Source: Desulfoscipio geothermicus DSM 3669
Lineage (GTDB): Bacteria > Bacillota > Desulfotomaculia > Desulfotomaculales > Desulfallaceae
Assembly (NCBI RefSeq): GCF_900115975.1
Contig: NZ_FOYM01000002.1
Coordinates: 62,001 to 126,000 of the forward strand
Length of the DNA: 64,000 bases
Direction: 5' to 3'
Shown: positions 33,189 through 42,478 of the stretch, one piece after another
Layout of the letters: the number at the start of each line of letters is the position of its first letter
Numbering within the stretch: the stretch's first letter is position 1
Translations under genes and position numbers: made by a program
The notes under the pieces: model-generated
What the model was told of the DNA's origin: nothing
Database searches by the model: none
What the model saw: only the letters and a program-made list of their open reading frames with translations

Positions 33189-34202
33189 GTGGTCACCAAC
33201 GCAACTAAATTAAACGGCTTGCAGAAAACCGCCATATTACTCATATCACTGGGTTCAGATATATCAGCTCAAATATTAAAAAAGAATTTTCACCAGGAAG
33301 ACATTGAAAAAATAACCCAGCAAATATCCATGATGGATGCCATTCCGCAGGAAGTTCAAAAGACAGTTCTGGAAGAGTTTGTACAAATGACCCAGGCCCG
33401 GGAGTACCTCATGGTGGGAGGATTGGAATACGCCAAAGAAATGCTTCATAAAGCACTAGGCGACAACAAAGCTATAGAAATCCTGGAAAAAGTGCAAAGC
33501 ACCATTAAAAATAAACCTTTCAGTTCGTTGCGTAAAACTGATCCCAAGCACTTGCTGTCATTTATTCGCGATGAACACCCCCAGGTGATAGCTTTAATTT
33601 TAACCCACCTGCACAGTGACCAGGCGGCGTTGATATTATCTGCGTTAAGCCCGGAGTTACAGAGCGATATCGCCCGGCGCATCGCTACGACTGACCGGGT
33701 TTCCCCTGAAATGACGCGCGAGGTGGAAAGCATTCTGGAGCGCAAACTGTCGGTGTTGGAACATAGCGAACAGAGTTCCGGCGGCATCAAGTCGTTGGTG
33801 GACATTATAAACCGGGTGGATCGGGGCACGGAAAAAACAATCCTTGAAGAACTGGAAATAACTGACCCCGAACTTACCGAGGAAATTCGCAAATTGCTCT
33901 TTGTCTTCGAGGATATCGTCAAGCTGCCCGACCCCTCCATCCAGCGTGTGCTCAGGGAAGTCGACCCCAAGGATCTGGCCAAGGCCATGCGCGCCACCAA
34001 CGAAGACGTGCAGGAACGGATCTTCAAAAACATGTCCAAGCGGGCCTCCGATATGCTGCGGGATGAAATCAAATACATGGGACCCGTGCGTCTCCGGGAT
34101 GTTGAGGAGTCGCAGCAAAAAATAGTACAAGTTATCCGGCGCCTGGATGAAACCGGCGAGATTATTATAGCACGGGGTGGTGAGGATGCCATTATTACAT
34201 AA
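33189..34202 (+). CDS. fliG: Flagellar motor switch protein FliG
   Basis: A 337-residue C-ring rotor protein contacting the stators. It has the N-terminal FliF-binding domain (GLQKTAILLISLGSDISAQI), the middle EHPQVIALILTHL motif, and the C-terminal torque helix with charged residues (DLAKAMRATNEDVQERIFKN). GTG 33189 is preceded by AAAGGAG. The 3' end overlaps fliH by 17 nt. Confidence 0.96.
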   Translation: MVTNATKLNGLQKTAILLISLGSDISAQILKKNFHQEDIEKITQQISMMDAIPQEVQKTVLEEFVQMTQAREYLMVGGLEYAKEMLHKALGDNKAIEILEKVQSTIKNKPFSSLRKTDPKHLLSFIRDEHPQVIALILTHLHSDQAALILSALSPELQSDIARRIATTDRVSPEMTREVESILERKLSVLEHSEQSSGGIKSLVDIINRVDRGTEKTILEELEITDPELTEEIRKLLFVFEDIVKLPDPSIQRVLREVDPKDLAKAMRATNEDVQERIFKNMSKRASDMLRDEIKYMGPVRLRDVEESQQKIVQVIRRLDETGEIIIARGGEDAIIT

Positions 34203-34953
34203 AATCATACGTAACCGACAGTCGGGCATTTCCGAATTGCAAGTCCGGTATAATTTAGACTTGCGGCATCATTTCATTGTTGGTAATAATGCGGGGGATA
34301 TGGCGCAACAAAAACAAGCCGTGGAAAGTATACCCTCGGATTTACTGGCTGAGGCACGGAACGAGGCCAAAGCCATTATAAACCGCGCACAACAAGCTGC
34401 CTCCACGATCATTGAAAAAGCCAGGCAGGCGGCTACCGCCGAAGCCGAGAAAATTAATACTGAAGCCGCCAGGGAAGGCTATGCCGAAGGTTACCGGGCA
34501 GCCATGGAAGAAGCCCGGAACGAGGCTAAAAAAATCCGGGCCGAGGCCCGGACAGTGCTGGCACGGGCCGAGGAAGCACGACGGGAAAAGCTGGCCAGCT
34601 TAAAAACGGAAATCCGCAATTTGGCCCTGGAAATTGCCGAGAAACTGGTAAACCGGGAACTGGAACTCGACCCTGATGCCGTCCTGGCCATTGTGAAAGA
34701 ATCCATTCAACTGGTCAGTAACCGCAAATATGTCGTCCTATGGGTGCACCCGGCGGAAAAGGAGATGTGTGAAAAACACCGCGAGCGATTGCTGGGCCAC
34801 CTGCCGCCCCGGGCGGAGCTGCAAATCATGACGGATGAAGCTGTGGGCAGGGGCGGTTGCGTTGTGGAAACCGATTACGGCAAGGTGGACGCCAGGCTGT
34901 CTACCAGATGGCAGGCCCTGTTGAAGTCCTTTAATAATGAAGGGGCCGGGTAA
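34186..34953 (+). CDS. fliH: Flagellar export ATPase regulator FliH
   Basis: A 255-residue FliH/V-ATPase-E-like protein. A long Ala/Glu/Arg-rich coiled coil (about 55-140; LLAEARNEAKAIINRAQQAA) is followed by the globular C-terminal domain (LALEIAEKLVNRELELDPDA). FliH dimers hold the FliI ATPase at the C ring. ATG 34186 is used, with GGTGAGG before it; GTG 34177 and 34180 are alternatives. It overlaps fliG. Confidence 0.9.
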   Translation: MPLLHKIIRNRQSGISELQVRYNLDLRHHFIVGNNAGDMAQQKQAVESIPSDLLAEARNEAKAIINRAQQAASTIIEKARQAATAEAEKINTEAAREGYAEGYRAAMEEARNEAKKIRAEARTVLARAEEARREKLASLKTEIRNLALEIAEKLVNRELELDPDAVLAIVKESIQLVSNRKYVVLWVHPAEKEMCEKHRERLLGHLPPRAELQIMTDEAVGRGGCVVETDYGKVDARLSTRWQALLKSFNNEGAG

Positions 34954-34958
34954 GCCAG

Positions 34959-36275
34959 ATGCAAACTTTGATCGCTGACATCCGGCGCTGGCGGGAGCAA
35001 GTGAATAAGGCCAAGCTGCTGCGTTCAACGGGCAAAGTAACCAAGGTTATCGGCTTGACAGTGGAAGTCAAGGGTATCTCCGCCGGAGTAGGTGAAGTAT
35101 GCGATATAGTCGTGCCGGGTGAAAGCGAACCGGTAATGGCGGAGGTGGTGGGTTTTCAGGAAGATTCCTCCATTTTAATGCCGCTGGGTGAACTGCGGGG
35201 AATCTACCCCGGATGCCAGGTGGTGCCCCGAGGGTCTTCATTAACCGTCAGCGTGGGCGAGGACCTGTTAGGCCGGGTTTTGGACGGTCTGGGCAGGCCA
35301 ATTGACGGCAAAAGTCTGGATGCACGGGAAAAACACCCGATTAACAATGCTCCACCCGATCCGCTGGAAAGAAAGCGCATCAACGAAGTTTTCATAACCG
35401 GGGTGCGGGCCATCGACGCGCTGCTGACCTGCGGCAAGGGCCAGCGTATCGGAATTTTTGCCGGCAGCGGTGTGGGGAAGAGTACTTTGCTGGGCATGAT
35501 GGCCCGGTTCTGCAGCGCCGACCTGAATGTCATCGCGCTAATCGGTGAACGGGGCCGCGAAGTGCGCGAGTTCATTGAAAACGACTTGGGGCGGGACGGC
35601 ATGGCCCGTTCAGTGGTGATTACCGCCACCTCGGATCAACCGGCCCTGGTCAGGCTGAAGGGCGCCTTTGCTGCCAGTGCCATAGCGGAATATTTCCGGG
35701 ACCGGGGTAAAAATGTGCTGCTGTTCATGGATTCCATCACCCGGTTCGCCATGGCCCAGCGCGAGGTGGGTCTGGCCATCGGAGAACCGCCCGCCACCAA
35801 GGGCTATACCCCATCGGTTTTCAGCCTTTTGCCCAAGCTGCTGGAACGTTCCGGCACTTCCCAACGGGGTACCATTACCGCTTTCTACACCGTGCTGGTG
35901 GAAGCGGATGACATGAACGAGCCAGTGGCCGACGCGGTAAGGGGCATTCTGGACGGGCACATTGTTTTATCCCGGGAATTGGCGGCCCACGGCCACTTTC
36001 CCGCCATTGACGTATTGCACAGCGTCAGCCGGTTGATGCCAAACCTGGTAACGCTCGAGCACATGCAAGCCGCCACCCGGTTGCGACACCTGCTGGCCAC
36101 TTACAAACAATCAGAAGACCTCATCAACGTAGGTGCTTATGTAAAGGGGTCCAATCCGGCTATCGACGAGGCGTTAAAGTATTACCCTGAAATAGTCAAA
36201 TTTTTAAAACAAGACCTTCATGAAAAGTCTGATTTTGAGATAACTGTGCAAGGATTAACTTTCGTGCGAGGCTGA
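34959..36275 (+). CDS. fliI: Flagellum-specific export ATPase FliI
   Basis: A 438-residue F1-beta-like ATPase powering unfolding and release of export substrates. Walker A is GIFAGSGVGKST (about residues 166-177), the Walker B region is VLLFMDSITRFAMAQREV, and the catalytic Glu is in ALIGERGREVREF. Length is normal. It lies between fliH and fliJ in the standard order. Confidence 0.97.
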   Translation: MQTLIADIRRWREQVNKAKLLRSTGKVTKVIGLTVEVKGISAGVGEVCDIVVPGESEPVMAEVVGFQEDSSILMPLGELRGIYPGCQVVPRGSSLTVSVGEDLLGRVLDGLGRPIDGKSLDAREKHPINNAPPDPLERKRINEVFITGVRAIDALLTCGKGQRIGIFAGSGVGKSTLLGMMARFCSADLNVIALIGERGREVREFIENDLGRDGMARSVVITATSDQPALVRLKGAFAASAIAEYFRDRGKNVLLFMDSITRFAMAQREVGLAIGEPPATKGYTPSVFSLLPKLLERSGTSQRGTITAFYTVLVEADDMNEPVADAVRGILDGHIVLSRELAAHGHFPAIDVLHSVSRLMPNLVTLEHMQAATRLRHLLATYKQSEDLINVGAYVKGSNPAIDEALKYYPEIVKFLKQDLHEKSDFEITVQGLTFVRG

Positions 36276-36282
36276 TGCATAA

Positions 36283-36711
36283 ATGCATAAATTTTCATTT
36301 CGTCTGGAACCTGTATTAAAACACCGAGAGGCCCGCGAGGAAAAGGCCGCACTGGAACAGGCCCGGGCGCATGAGGAATACCGGCGTCAATATGATAACC
36401 TGTGCATTGCCAGGGATAAATTAAACCGGGCAGTACAAGAAAATTGCTTTGCGAGCCCTGTAGATATTATCAACCAGCAAATTTACTGCGCATACATGAT
36501 AAGAGAAATTAAAAAGCAAGAGCAAGTCGTGGATCAATCGATTAAAAAGTTTGAACAGTGCAGGCAAAAGCTGGTTCAGGCCATGCAGGAACGATCTATT
36601 ATGGAAAAACTCAAGGAAAAGCAGTTTAAAGCCTATAACCATGCCATATCCATCCACGAGCAAAAAGAAACCGACGACCTGGCTACCAGGCAATGCCTGC
36701 ACAATCGATAA
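36283..36711 (+). CDS. fliJ: Flagellar export protein FliJ
   Basis: A 142-residue, wholly helical coiled-coil protein (FSFRLEPVLKHREAREEKA at the N-terminus is the FliJ signature). FliJ inserts in the FliI ring as the stalk and connects it to FlhA. A 26-codon frame of uncertain meaning, 36744-36824, lies between fliJ and fliK. Confidence 0.9.
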   Translation: MHKFSFRLEPVLKHREAREEKAALEQARAHEEYRRQYDNLCIARDKLNRAVQENCFASPVDIINQQIYCAYMIREIKKQEQVVDQSIKKFEQCRQKLVQAMQERSIMEKLKEKQFKAYNHAISIHEQKETDDLATRQCLHNR

Positions 36712-36743
36712 CCAGCCGGCGCTGGCAAGCGAAAAAAGGAACC

Positions 36744-36824
36744 GTGAGTAAAGGTGGTGATGCCTGGCTAAAAGACTGTTTATTATTAATACGCAAATTA
36801 GTATCTAAAAAAGGGGGTGAATAA
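36744..36824 (+). other. 26-codon upstream frame overlapping the fliK start region
   Basis: GTG 36744 opens a 26-residue frame (VSKGGDAWLKDCLLLIRKL then VSKKGGE) ending at TAA 36822-36824. It overlaps the first codons of the fliK frame. AAAAAAGGA lies 4 nt upstream. It could serve translational coupling to fliK; it may also be chance. Confidence 0.25.
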
Positions 36825-38403
36825 TACGCCTGTCGAAAATTTTTTGCATGTCAGTCCAGAAACCTGTAATACCAAACCATTAAATGGCCTGCAAAACAAT
36901 AAGGCAAAGAATTCAACAACAGACGGCTTTATGGAGTTGCTGCAATTGTTATTTGCCGGTGACGACAGCGCAGGGGCGGGGATGACAGAAAGCATGCAGG
37001 GGGAGCAGACAGTAAAGTGTGATTTAAAAGATAAAAAAACAATGTCGCCGAACCCGGATATCAACCAGTTAATGCTGCAATTACCTCCACTTTCTTCCGC
37101 TAACAACTTGTTGCAAGCTGACTTGCCAAAACATTTTGTTGATTCACAAAGCGTCCGCTCCGAAGCTAATACTTGGCCGTCAAACATCGAGAAATTAATC
37201 AATCAATTGTTTGGCCAGGTTACGTCGAAAAACCCGCGTGACTATTTTACTGAAGCGGCGGTAGTTCCACAGGATGAACTATTCACCCGCTTGCTGCAAA
37301 TGGCAGCGGGTCAACAAGCCGGGATGAATGAAAACCGGCTGTACACGGGCGAGTTACAACAGTCTTTGAAATCGCAGGCAACACTTGCTCAACTAAATTT
37401 GAGGAATCTGAATTACAATCAATTAAGCCGGCTTCTTTCCGTGTTGCAGAACGTGGAAAAAACAAGCGGCGATATACCGCAGCGGCAAAAACTGCTTCAG
37501 GACGCCGGTTTAACAAACAGAGCATTGTCTGGGCCGGTAAATAACAGTATTAAATTAACGGACGATCAAAACTCTGTACACATACGTGAAATGCCTGTTA
37601 GCAATACGCAGGCTCCGGGCCAGGCCACAGGTAAATCAGTAAACGGGGAGCAGCTGAAGTCAATATTCACCGATAAAAATGCCGTGTTGACTGTAAATAT
37701 CGGTAATCAAGAAAAAAATATGTTCAGTGAAGTAAAAAGTGATGCAGAAAACGGTCGATTAACGCATGGTGATAAATCTATTGAAGCTGTGACAGGGCGC
37801 GCGTTGAACGCTTACGGCAACCGCCCTGCAAACAATGTATCAGAAAGCGTACCCATTAGAGAAACCGCCGTAAATCACCAGCAACCACATACAAGCGGAG
37901 GGTTATTCAACACGGACGGCTTGGTAACAATCGCAAAAGCTGCGGGCGCGGAAACACCTGCAACCATGCGCCCCGAAAACAATCCTGTATTTATGCAGTT
38001 GGCCGAAGCCATAAAAGGCAAGGTAAGCAAGGATAGCCAGGGACAAACGCATGTCAGGCTGCAGCTGCACCCGCAAAATTTAGGTGAAGTAACGATAAAG
38101 TTAATTTACCGTGACGGTAATGTTACCGCCCATTTTCAGGCGGCATCCGAGCAAGTCAAGCAAATTATAGAAAATTCTCTGCCCCAGTTGCGCGAAACCC
38201 TGGCCTCATTCCAACTGAGCCTGCAAAATGCTTCGGTATCCGTAGGCCATGAAAACGGGCGCTGGGGACAGGACGGAAACCAGGGCCGGTATTTTAAAAA
38301 ACAGCACAGCGCACACATACCGAGCGCAGGGCTTATCGGCCAATCCGGAGCAACGGTCGCGACGCAACAGGAGGCCAGTAGCCGTTTGAATTATTTTGTC
38401 TAG
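36817..38403 (+). CDS. fliK: Flagellar hook-length control protein FliK
   Basis: A 528-residue FliK: a long poorly conserved, Asn/Gln-rich N-terminal ruler (1-390) and the conserved C-terminal substrate-switch domain (about 395-490) with HVRLQLHPQNLGEVTIKL and VTAHFQAASEQVKQIIEN. The annotated GTG 36817 lies inside its own ribosome site (AAGGGGGTGA, 36811-36820), so the true start is unclear. ACG at 36826 has ideal spacing but would be a very rare start codon. It is secreted and senses hook completion. Confidence 0.9.
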   Translation: MNNTPVENFLHVSPETCNTKPLNGLQNNKAKNSTTDGFMELLQLLFAGDDSAGAGMTESMQGEQTVKCDLKDKKTMSPNPDINQLMLQLPPLSSANNLLQADLPKHFVDSQSVRSEANTWPSNIEKLINQLFGQVTSKNPRDYFTEAAVVPQDELFTRLLQMAAGQQAGMNENRLYTGELQQSLKSQATLAQLNLRNLNYNQLSRLLSVLQNVEKTSGDIPQRQKLLQDAGLTNRALSGPVNNSIKLTDDQNSVHIREMPVSNTQAPGQATGKSVNGEQLKSIFTDKNAVLTVNIGNQEKNMFSEVKSDAENGRLTHGDKSIEAVTGRALNAYGNRPANNVSESVPIRETAVNHQQPHTSGGLFNTDGLVTIAKAAGAETPATMRPENNPVFMQLAEAIKGKVSKDSQGQTHVRLQLHPQNLGEVTIKLIYRDGNVTAHFQAASEQVKQIIENSLPQLRETLASFQLSLQNASVSVGHENGRWGQDGNQGRYFKKQHSAHIPSAGLIGQSGATVATQQEASSRLNYFV

Positions 38404-38413
38404 GAGGTGCGCC

Positions 38414-39040
38414 ATGACGGAAGCTATAATTCCAAGCCAAAACTATTATTTGCCGGACGATAATACAGGCAAAAAAGAATCAAAGTCCATTACCGACCCG
38501 GATATGTTTATCAAAATTTTAGTGTCCCAGATGAAGTACCAGAACCCCATGCAGCCCCAGGACAGCGAAACCTTTGTCACGCAGTTAACCCAGATGGCCA
38601 TGATGGAGCAAATGTACAATGTAAGTCAGAGCATGGATAACCTAGCTTCCAAATATGAAATGTCCCGTTACTATGAATTAATTGGCCGGCAGGTTACGCT
38701 GGTCAATGGGGATGACGTAGTCGAAGGCAAAGTTGGCGGCGTAGTATTTGATGAAGGCAAGCCTTATTTTTACCTGGCCGGATCAACCAACGGGGAAAGG
38801 TATACCCTGGACCAGATCACCGGCATTAATGGCAGTGTAACAAATGAAATGCTCCCATATTTCTCACTGGTCGACCGGCAGGTGACAGTAAAGCATGACG
38901 GGTATGAGATTACTGGAGTGGTGGAAAAGGTGTTGCTGCAAAATGGCGGTGCCGCTCTTCAGGTTGATGGTGAAGTGTATGGTGTAGAACAGATTGTAGG
39001 AGTATCATTGGCTCCAGAAGATACTGAGCCGGTGCCGTAA
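38414..39040 (+). CDS. flgD: Flagellar hook assembly (capping) protein FlgD
   Basis: A 208-residue hook cap. The N-terminal export and assembly part (MFIKILVSQMKYQNPMQPQD, then ETFVTQLTQMAMMEQ) is diagnostic, followed by a beta-rich domain. ATG 38414 follows AGGAGGTG at ideal spacing. The protein ends EDTEPVP at TAA 39038. The same frame then continues open for 36 Ser/Thr-rich codons to TGA 39149, so the tail may have been shortened by a nonsense change. Confidence 0.93.
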   Translation: MTEAIIPSQNYYLPDDNTGKKESKSITDPDMFIKILVSQMKYQNPMQPQDSETFVTQLTQMAMMEQMYNVSQSMDNLASKYEMSRYYELIGRQVTLVNGDDVVEGKVGGVVFDEGKPYFYLAGSTNGERYTLDQITGINGSVTNEMLPYFSLVDRQVTVKHDGYEITGVVEKVLLQNGGAALQVDGEVYGVEQIVGVSLAPEDTEPVP

Positions 39041-39178
39041 CAAATACTCGCCTCTACCGCTGGTACTGATTCAACAACGACTGAATCGGGCACTGCCTGT
39101 GCAGGAGAAACAAGCTCGATAAGCACCCCGGGGACTGACCATGCCATATGAAGCAGTTATAAAGATAGGTGATAATAC

Positions 39179-39577
39179 TTGGAAATTAATAAAATACCTG
39201 TTGTCCCGGAACCGCTGGTTCAAAGCAACAGCGCTGCAAAAACAACTAAAAAGCAAGCAGGTACAATTAAAACAGCTGAAAGCTTTCATGACGTCTTGTG
39301 CCGTGAACTAGTCATCGCTGGGAAATTAAGGGTTTCCGCCCATGCGCAAAAGCGCATGAAGGAAAGGAATATTACCATTGACCAACAGGACTGGGAGAAA
39401 ATAAATAGCGCCCTGCATAAGGTAGAAGCCAAAGGTGCTAAAAATTCATTGATGATTCATGAAGACCTGGCTCTTATTGTAAGCGTAACAAACCGTACAG
39501 TAATTTCCGCCATGGATAAAAAAGCTATGAAAGAGCATGTGTTTACCAATATTGACAGTGCGGTCATAGTCAAGTAA
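39179..39577 (+). CDS. Flagellar operon protein (TIGR02530-type)
   Basis: A 132-residue conserved protein always found in Firmicute flagellar operons between flgD and flgE. Its core FHDVLCRELVIAGKLRVSAH and KRMKERNITIDQQDWEKI match that family; the function is not established. TTG 39179 is preceded by TAGGTGATA. The gap to the next gene (39578-39692) shows no recognisable element. Confidence 0.82.
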   Translation: MEINKIPVVPEPLVQSNSAAKTTKKQAGTIKTAESFHDVLCRELVIAGKLRVSAHAQKRMKERNITIDQQDWEKINSALHKVEAKGAKNSLMIHEDLALIVSVTNRTVISAMDKKAMKEHVFTNIDSAVIVK

Positions 39578-39692
39578 ACGGCCGGACCTGCGGGAGGCCG
39601 GGGGTCGCCGAATGAACGACGCGATCCGGGAATGGCACTGTTGAACTCTTTACTGCTTATTATCATACGGCGGTACTCAGGAGGTTTTTAAA

Positions 39693-40478
39693 ATGATTCG
39701 TTCCCTGTATTTGGGTGTATCCGGAATGCGAAACCACCAGATTCGCATGGATGTAATCGGCAATAATATTTCCAATATCAATACGACTGGCTTCAAGACT
39801 AGTCGGGCCAATTTTCAAGATACGTTATACCAGGCCATGGGCGCAGCCGGAAACAGCTATAGCGCCTGTCAGGTGGGAACAGGGGTAAGTATAGCGGGAG
39901 TGTCAAATAATTTTGTCCAGGGGCCGCTGCAGGCGACCGGTAGGAAGCTGGACCTGGGTATTGCAGGTAACGGGTTTTTTGGGGTTATCGACGACAATGG
40001 CAATAATGACCGGTTAAAATTTACCAGGGACGGTTCCTTTTTCTTTGATAAAGATGGTATCCTGAGGAACCATGCTGGTCTTAAAGTAGTAGATGCCGAC
40101 GAAAATGAAATACAATTGGATTTGGATGATGATCAATCTATTGAGGATATCGAGATATCGGAGACGGGAGAACTGTTCATTGGGAAAGAAAGTACCGACA
40201 AACAAATCGGTCTGTTTAATTTTCTAAACGTAGCGGGTTTAACCAGGGCCGGCGACAATCTTTTTCTGGAAAACGATATCACCGGTGAAAGGACCTCCAA
40301 TCAGGACGGGGCGAAAGGTTTTGGGATCATTCGTTCCGGTTTTCTGGAAATGTCCAATATTGATATAGCGGATGAACTGGCCAATTTAATCGCTACGCAG
40401 CGCGGCTATCAGGCCAACGCCAAAGTTTTTACCACGGCGGATGAAGTTATCCAGGAAACCACCCAACTAAAGCGGTAA
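39693..40478 (+). CDS. Flagellar hook-basal body protein, FlgE/FlgG-like (short paralogue)
   Basis: A 261-residue axial protein with the N-terminus MIRSLYLGVSGMRNHQIRMD and the motif GNNISNINTTGFK, and a C-terminal LIATQRGYQANAKVFTT helix. Its N-terminal 50 residues are nearly the same as those of the following flgE, pointing to a tandem duplication. The middle domain is much smaller. It may be a second hook or rod protein. AGGAGG precedes ATG 39693. Confidence 0.88.
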   Translation: MIRSLYLGVSGMRNHQIRMDVIGNNISNINTTGFKTSRANFQDTLYQAMGAAGNSYSACQVGTGVSIAGVSNNFVQGPLQATGRKLDLGIAGNGFFGVIDDNGNNDRLKFTRDGSFFFDKDGILRNHAGLKVVDADENEIQLDLDDDQSIEDIEISETGELFIGKESTDKQIGLFNFLNVAGLTRAGDNLFLENDITGERTSNQDGAKGFGIIRSGFLEMSNIDIADELANLIATQRGYQANAKVFTTADEVIQETTQLKR

Positions 40479-40522
40479 AACAGATTTTTGTTTTTTAAAA
40501 TCAATCAAGGGGGACAAAACAC

Positions 40523-41695
40523 ATGATCCGTTCTCTTTTTTCCGGAGTGTCAGGTATGAAAAACCACCAGATCCGCATGGACGTAATCGGCAACAATATA
40601 TCCAACGTCAACACCACCGGTTTTAAAGCAGGGCGTACCAATTTTCAGGACACCCTGTACCAAACCATTAAAAGCGGCGGCATTTCAACCAACCCCGCTC
40701 AGACAGGCTTAGGTATCAACGTGGCCAGTATCAGTAACTACATGGAACCCGGCGGTCTACAAAGCACCGGCCGCACCCTGGATTTGGGCATAAACGGCAA
40801 CGGCTTTTTCAAAGTTAACAAAGGGGCTGACGATAACTATTACACAAGAGACGGTATTTTTTACTTAACGCAGGACGGCAGGATGGTCAATTCAGACGGG
40901 TATCAGCTGGTTGGAACGACCTGGGAAAAGGCAAAATCATTCGCAACCAATCTGGACCCTAACAACGCCATAGCAACTCCAGGGACGCTTGAGGTTCGAG
41001 GGGTTTTGGCTGATGGAACCGTGGGACAGACTGTACAAATAGATTTCAATGCTGGCGAATCAATAAATGATGTATTAACAAAAATAAACGCCGAGCAATC
41101 AACCTCCGGCGTTATGGCCTATAAAAGACCGAACGCTACCAACCCCGATCAATTTGACCTGTACATTACAACTGTTTATGACGGTTACGACGAAATTTAT
41201 ACTGATGTAGCAAATCCTGCTTTAACAGTTACTGATGGAAGTAGCTTAGATTTAGATGGTGGCAACCTTGAAAGAAACATTACCAATTACACCAAAAATG
41301 TGCCCATCCAAATAACCAACGTACCCATTTCATCAATTAATATTCAAAACAACGGCATGATTACCGGTCAAGATAACAAGGGAGCCCCGCTGCTCTTCGA
41401 AGGCGATTACGACGTGGCAAATATCACCTTATATATGTTCCCCAACCAGGACGGCCTGGAAAGGATCAACCAGAACCTGTTCCGGGAAAGCGTCAGCAGT
41501 GGAACAGCCGAGGCCGGCATACCGGGCGAAACAGGATACGGCACCATTGAATCCGGCTTCCTGGAAATGTCCAACGTCGATCTGACCGACGAGTTTACCA
41601 ACATGATCGTCACCCAGCGGGGTTACCAGGCCAATTCAAGGATTATCACAGTTTCTGACACCATGCTGGAAGAACTTATGAACCTGAAAAGGTAG
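40523..41695 (+). CDS. flgE: Flagellar hook protein FlgE
   Basis: A 390-residue hook subunit. N-terminal SGVSGMKNHQIRMDVIGNNI and C-terminal IVTQRGYQANSRIITVSD are the axial helices; the middle D1-D2 domains (about 85-330) include a hook-type insertion absent from the upstream paralogue. Exported before FliK switches specificity. SD AAGGGGG precedes ATG 40523. Confidence 0.93.
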   Translation: MIRSLFSGVSGMKNHQIRMDVIGNNISNVNTTGFKAGRTNFQDTLYQTIKSGGISTNPAQTGLGINVASISNYMEPGGLQSTGRTLDLGINGNGFFKVNKGADDNYYTRDGIFYLTQDGRMVNSDGYQLVGTTWEKAKSFATNLDPNNAIATPGTLEVRGVLADGTVGQTVQIDFNAGESINDVLTKINAEQSTSGVMAYKRPNATNPDQFDLYITTVYDGYDEIYTDVANPALTVTDGSSLDLDGGNLERNITNYTKNVPIQITNVPISSINIQNNGMITGQDNKGAPLLFEGDYDVANITLYMFPNQDGLERINQNLFRESVSSGTAEAGIPGETGYGTIESGFLEMSNVDLTDEFTNMIVTQRGYQANSRIITVSDTMLEELMNLKR

Positions 41696-41709
41696 TTGAC
41701 AATAGCAGA

Positions 41710-41736
41710 CCCGCGCGCTTCAATCGGGCGCGCGGG
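41710..41736 (+). repeat. GC-rich hairpin between flgE and fliL
   Basis: CCCGCGCGC (41710-41718) and GCGCGCGGG (41728-41736) are perfect complements with a 9-nt loop and no following T-tract. It may stabilise the upstream hook mRNA or cause partial termination. A smaller CGGCGA/TCGCCG hairpin lies near 41820-41835. Confidence 0.6.
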
Positions 41737-41871
41737 CACACCATAATATACTTGACCTGTACATAATCTTCCACTTAACATTTACATACATAATTAGTTA
41801 ATATTTTATGACACATCCACCGGCGACATATCGCCGACGAAAATCGACCAACATAGTTAGGGTGACTGAAA

Positions 41872-42381
41872 ATGGCCTTGCGAAAATCCAAAAAAGAAGA
41901 TAAGCAAACTTCCCAACCGGCTCAAAAGACGGGGCAGGTAAACTTTCTCATCATGTTTGTCATGATGCTGGCGGTTTTTCTGGTAGGAGCAGGCATGGTT
42001 ATCGGGTATTTCAAGTTTTTTGCACCGGATGGCAATAAAGCCGAAGCCAAAGAAAAAACCCCAAAAGAGGTCCCCTTGTCCGCTGTGGAATTGGGTGATA
42101 TGGTGGTGAACCTGGCCGGCGGCCCTACTAATGACCATTTTCTGAAAACGAGAATTACCATTGAGTACCCGGAAGACAAAAAATTGGAGGAACTGGTGCA
42201 GGAAAAGAAACATCATATCATTGAAACCGTATTGATCACGCTGCGACAGAAAACCATTGACGATGTCCGCCCCCCGCGTGCCACCGACCAGTTAAAAAAA
42301 GAACTGGTCAAGAATATAAACGACCGCCTGGGAAAAAAGGTCATTGAGAGAGTAGTTTTTACCCAGTACATTGTACAATAA
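41872..42381 (+). CDS. fliL: Flagellar basal body-associated protein FliL
   Basis: A 169-residue single-pass membrane protein: Lys-rich N-terminus, one transmembrane helix at about 24-46 (FLIMFVMMLAVFLVGAGMV) and an extracytoplasmic stomatin-like domain ending LGKKVIERVVFTQYIVQ, typical of FliL. It surrounds or supports the stators. Confidence 0.93.
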   Translation: MALRKSKKEDKQTSQPAQKTGQVNFLIMFVMMLAVFLVGAGMVIGYFKFFAPDGNKAEAKEKTPKEVPLSAVELGDMVVNLAGGPTNDHFLKTRITIEYPEDKKLEELVQEKKHHIIETVLITLRQKTIDDVRPPRATDQLKKELVKNINDRLGKKVIERVVFTQYIVQ

Positions 42382-42478
42382 AAAGGGGACGGGCAATTTT
42401 TTTCAAAAAACGAAAAAGCAGCCTGTCCCTACGCCCGGCATAACTTCCTCAAAAACTAAATCCAAAGGAGTATTTAGG

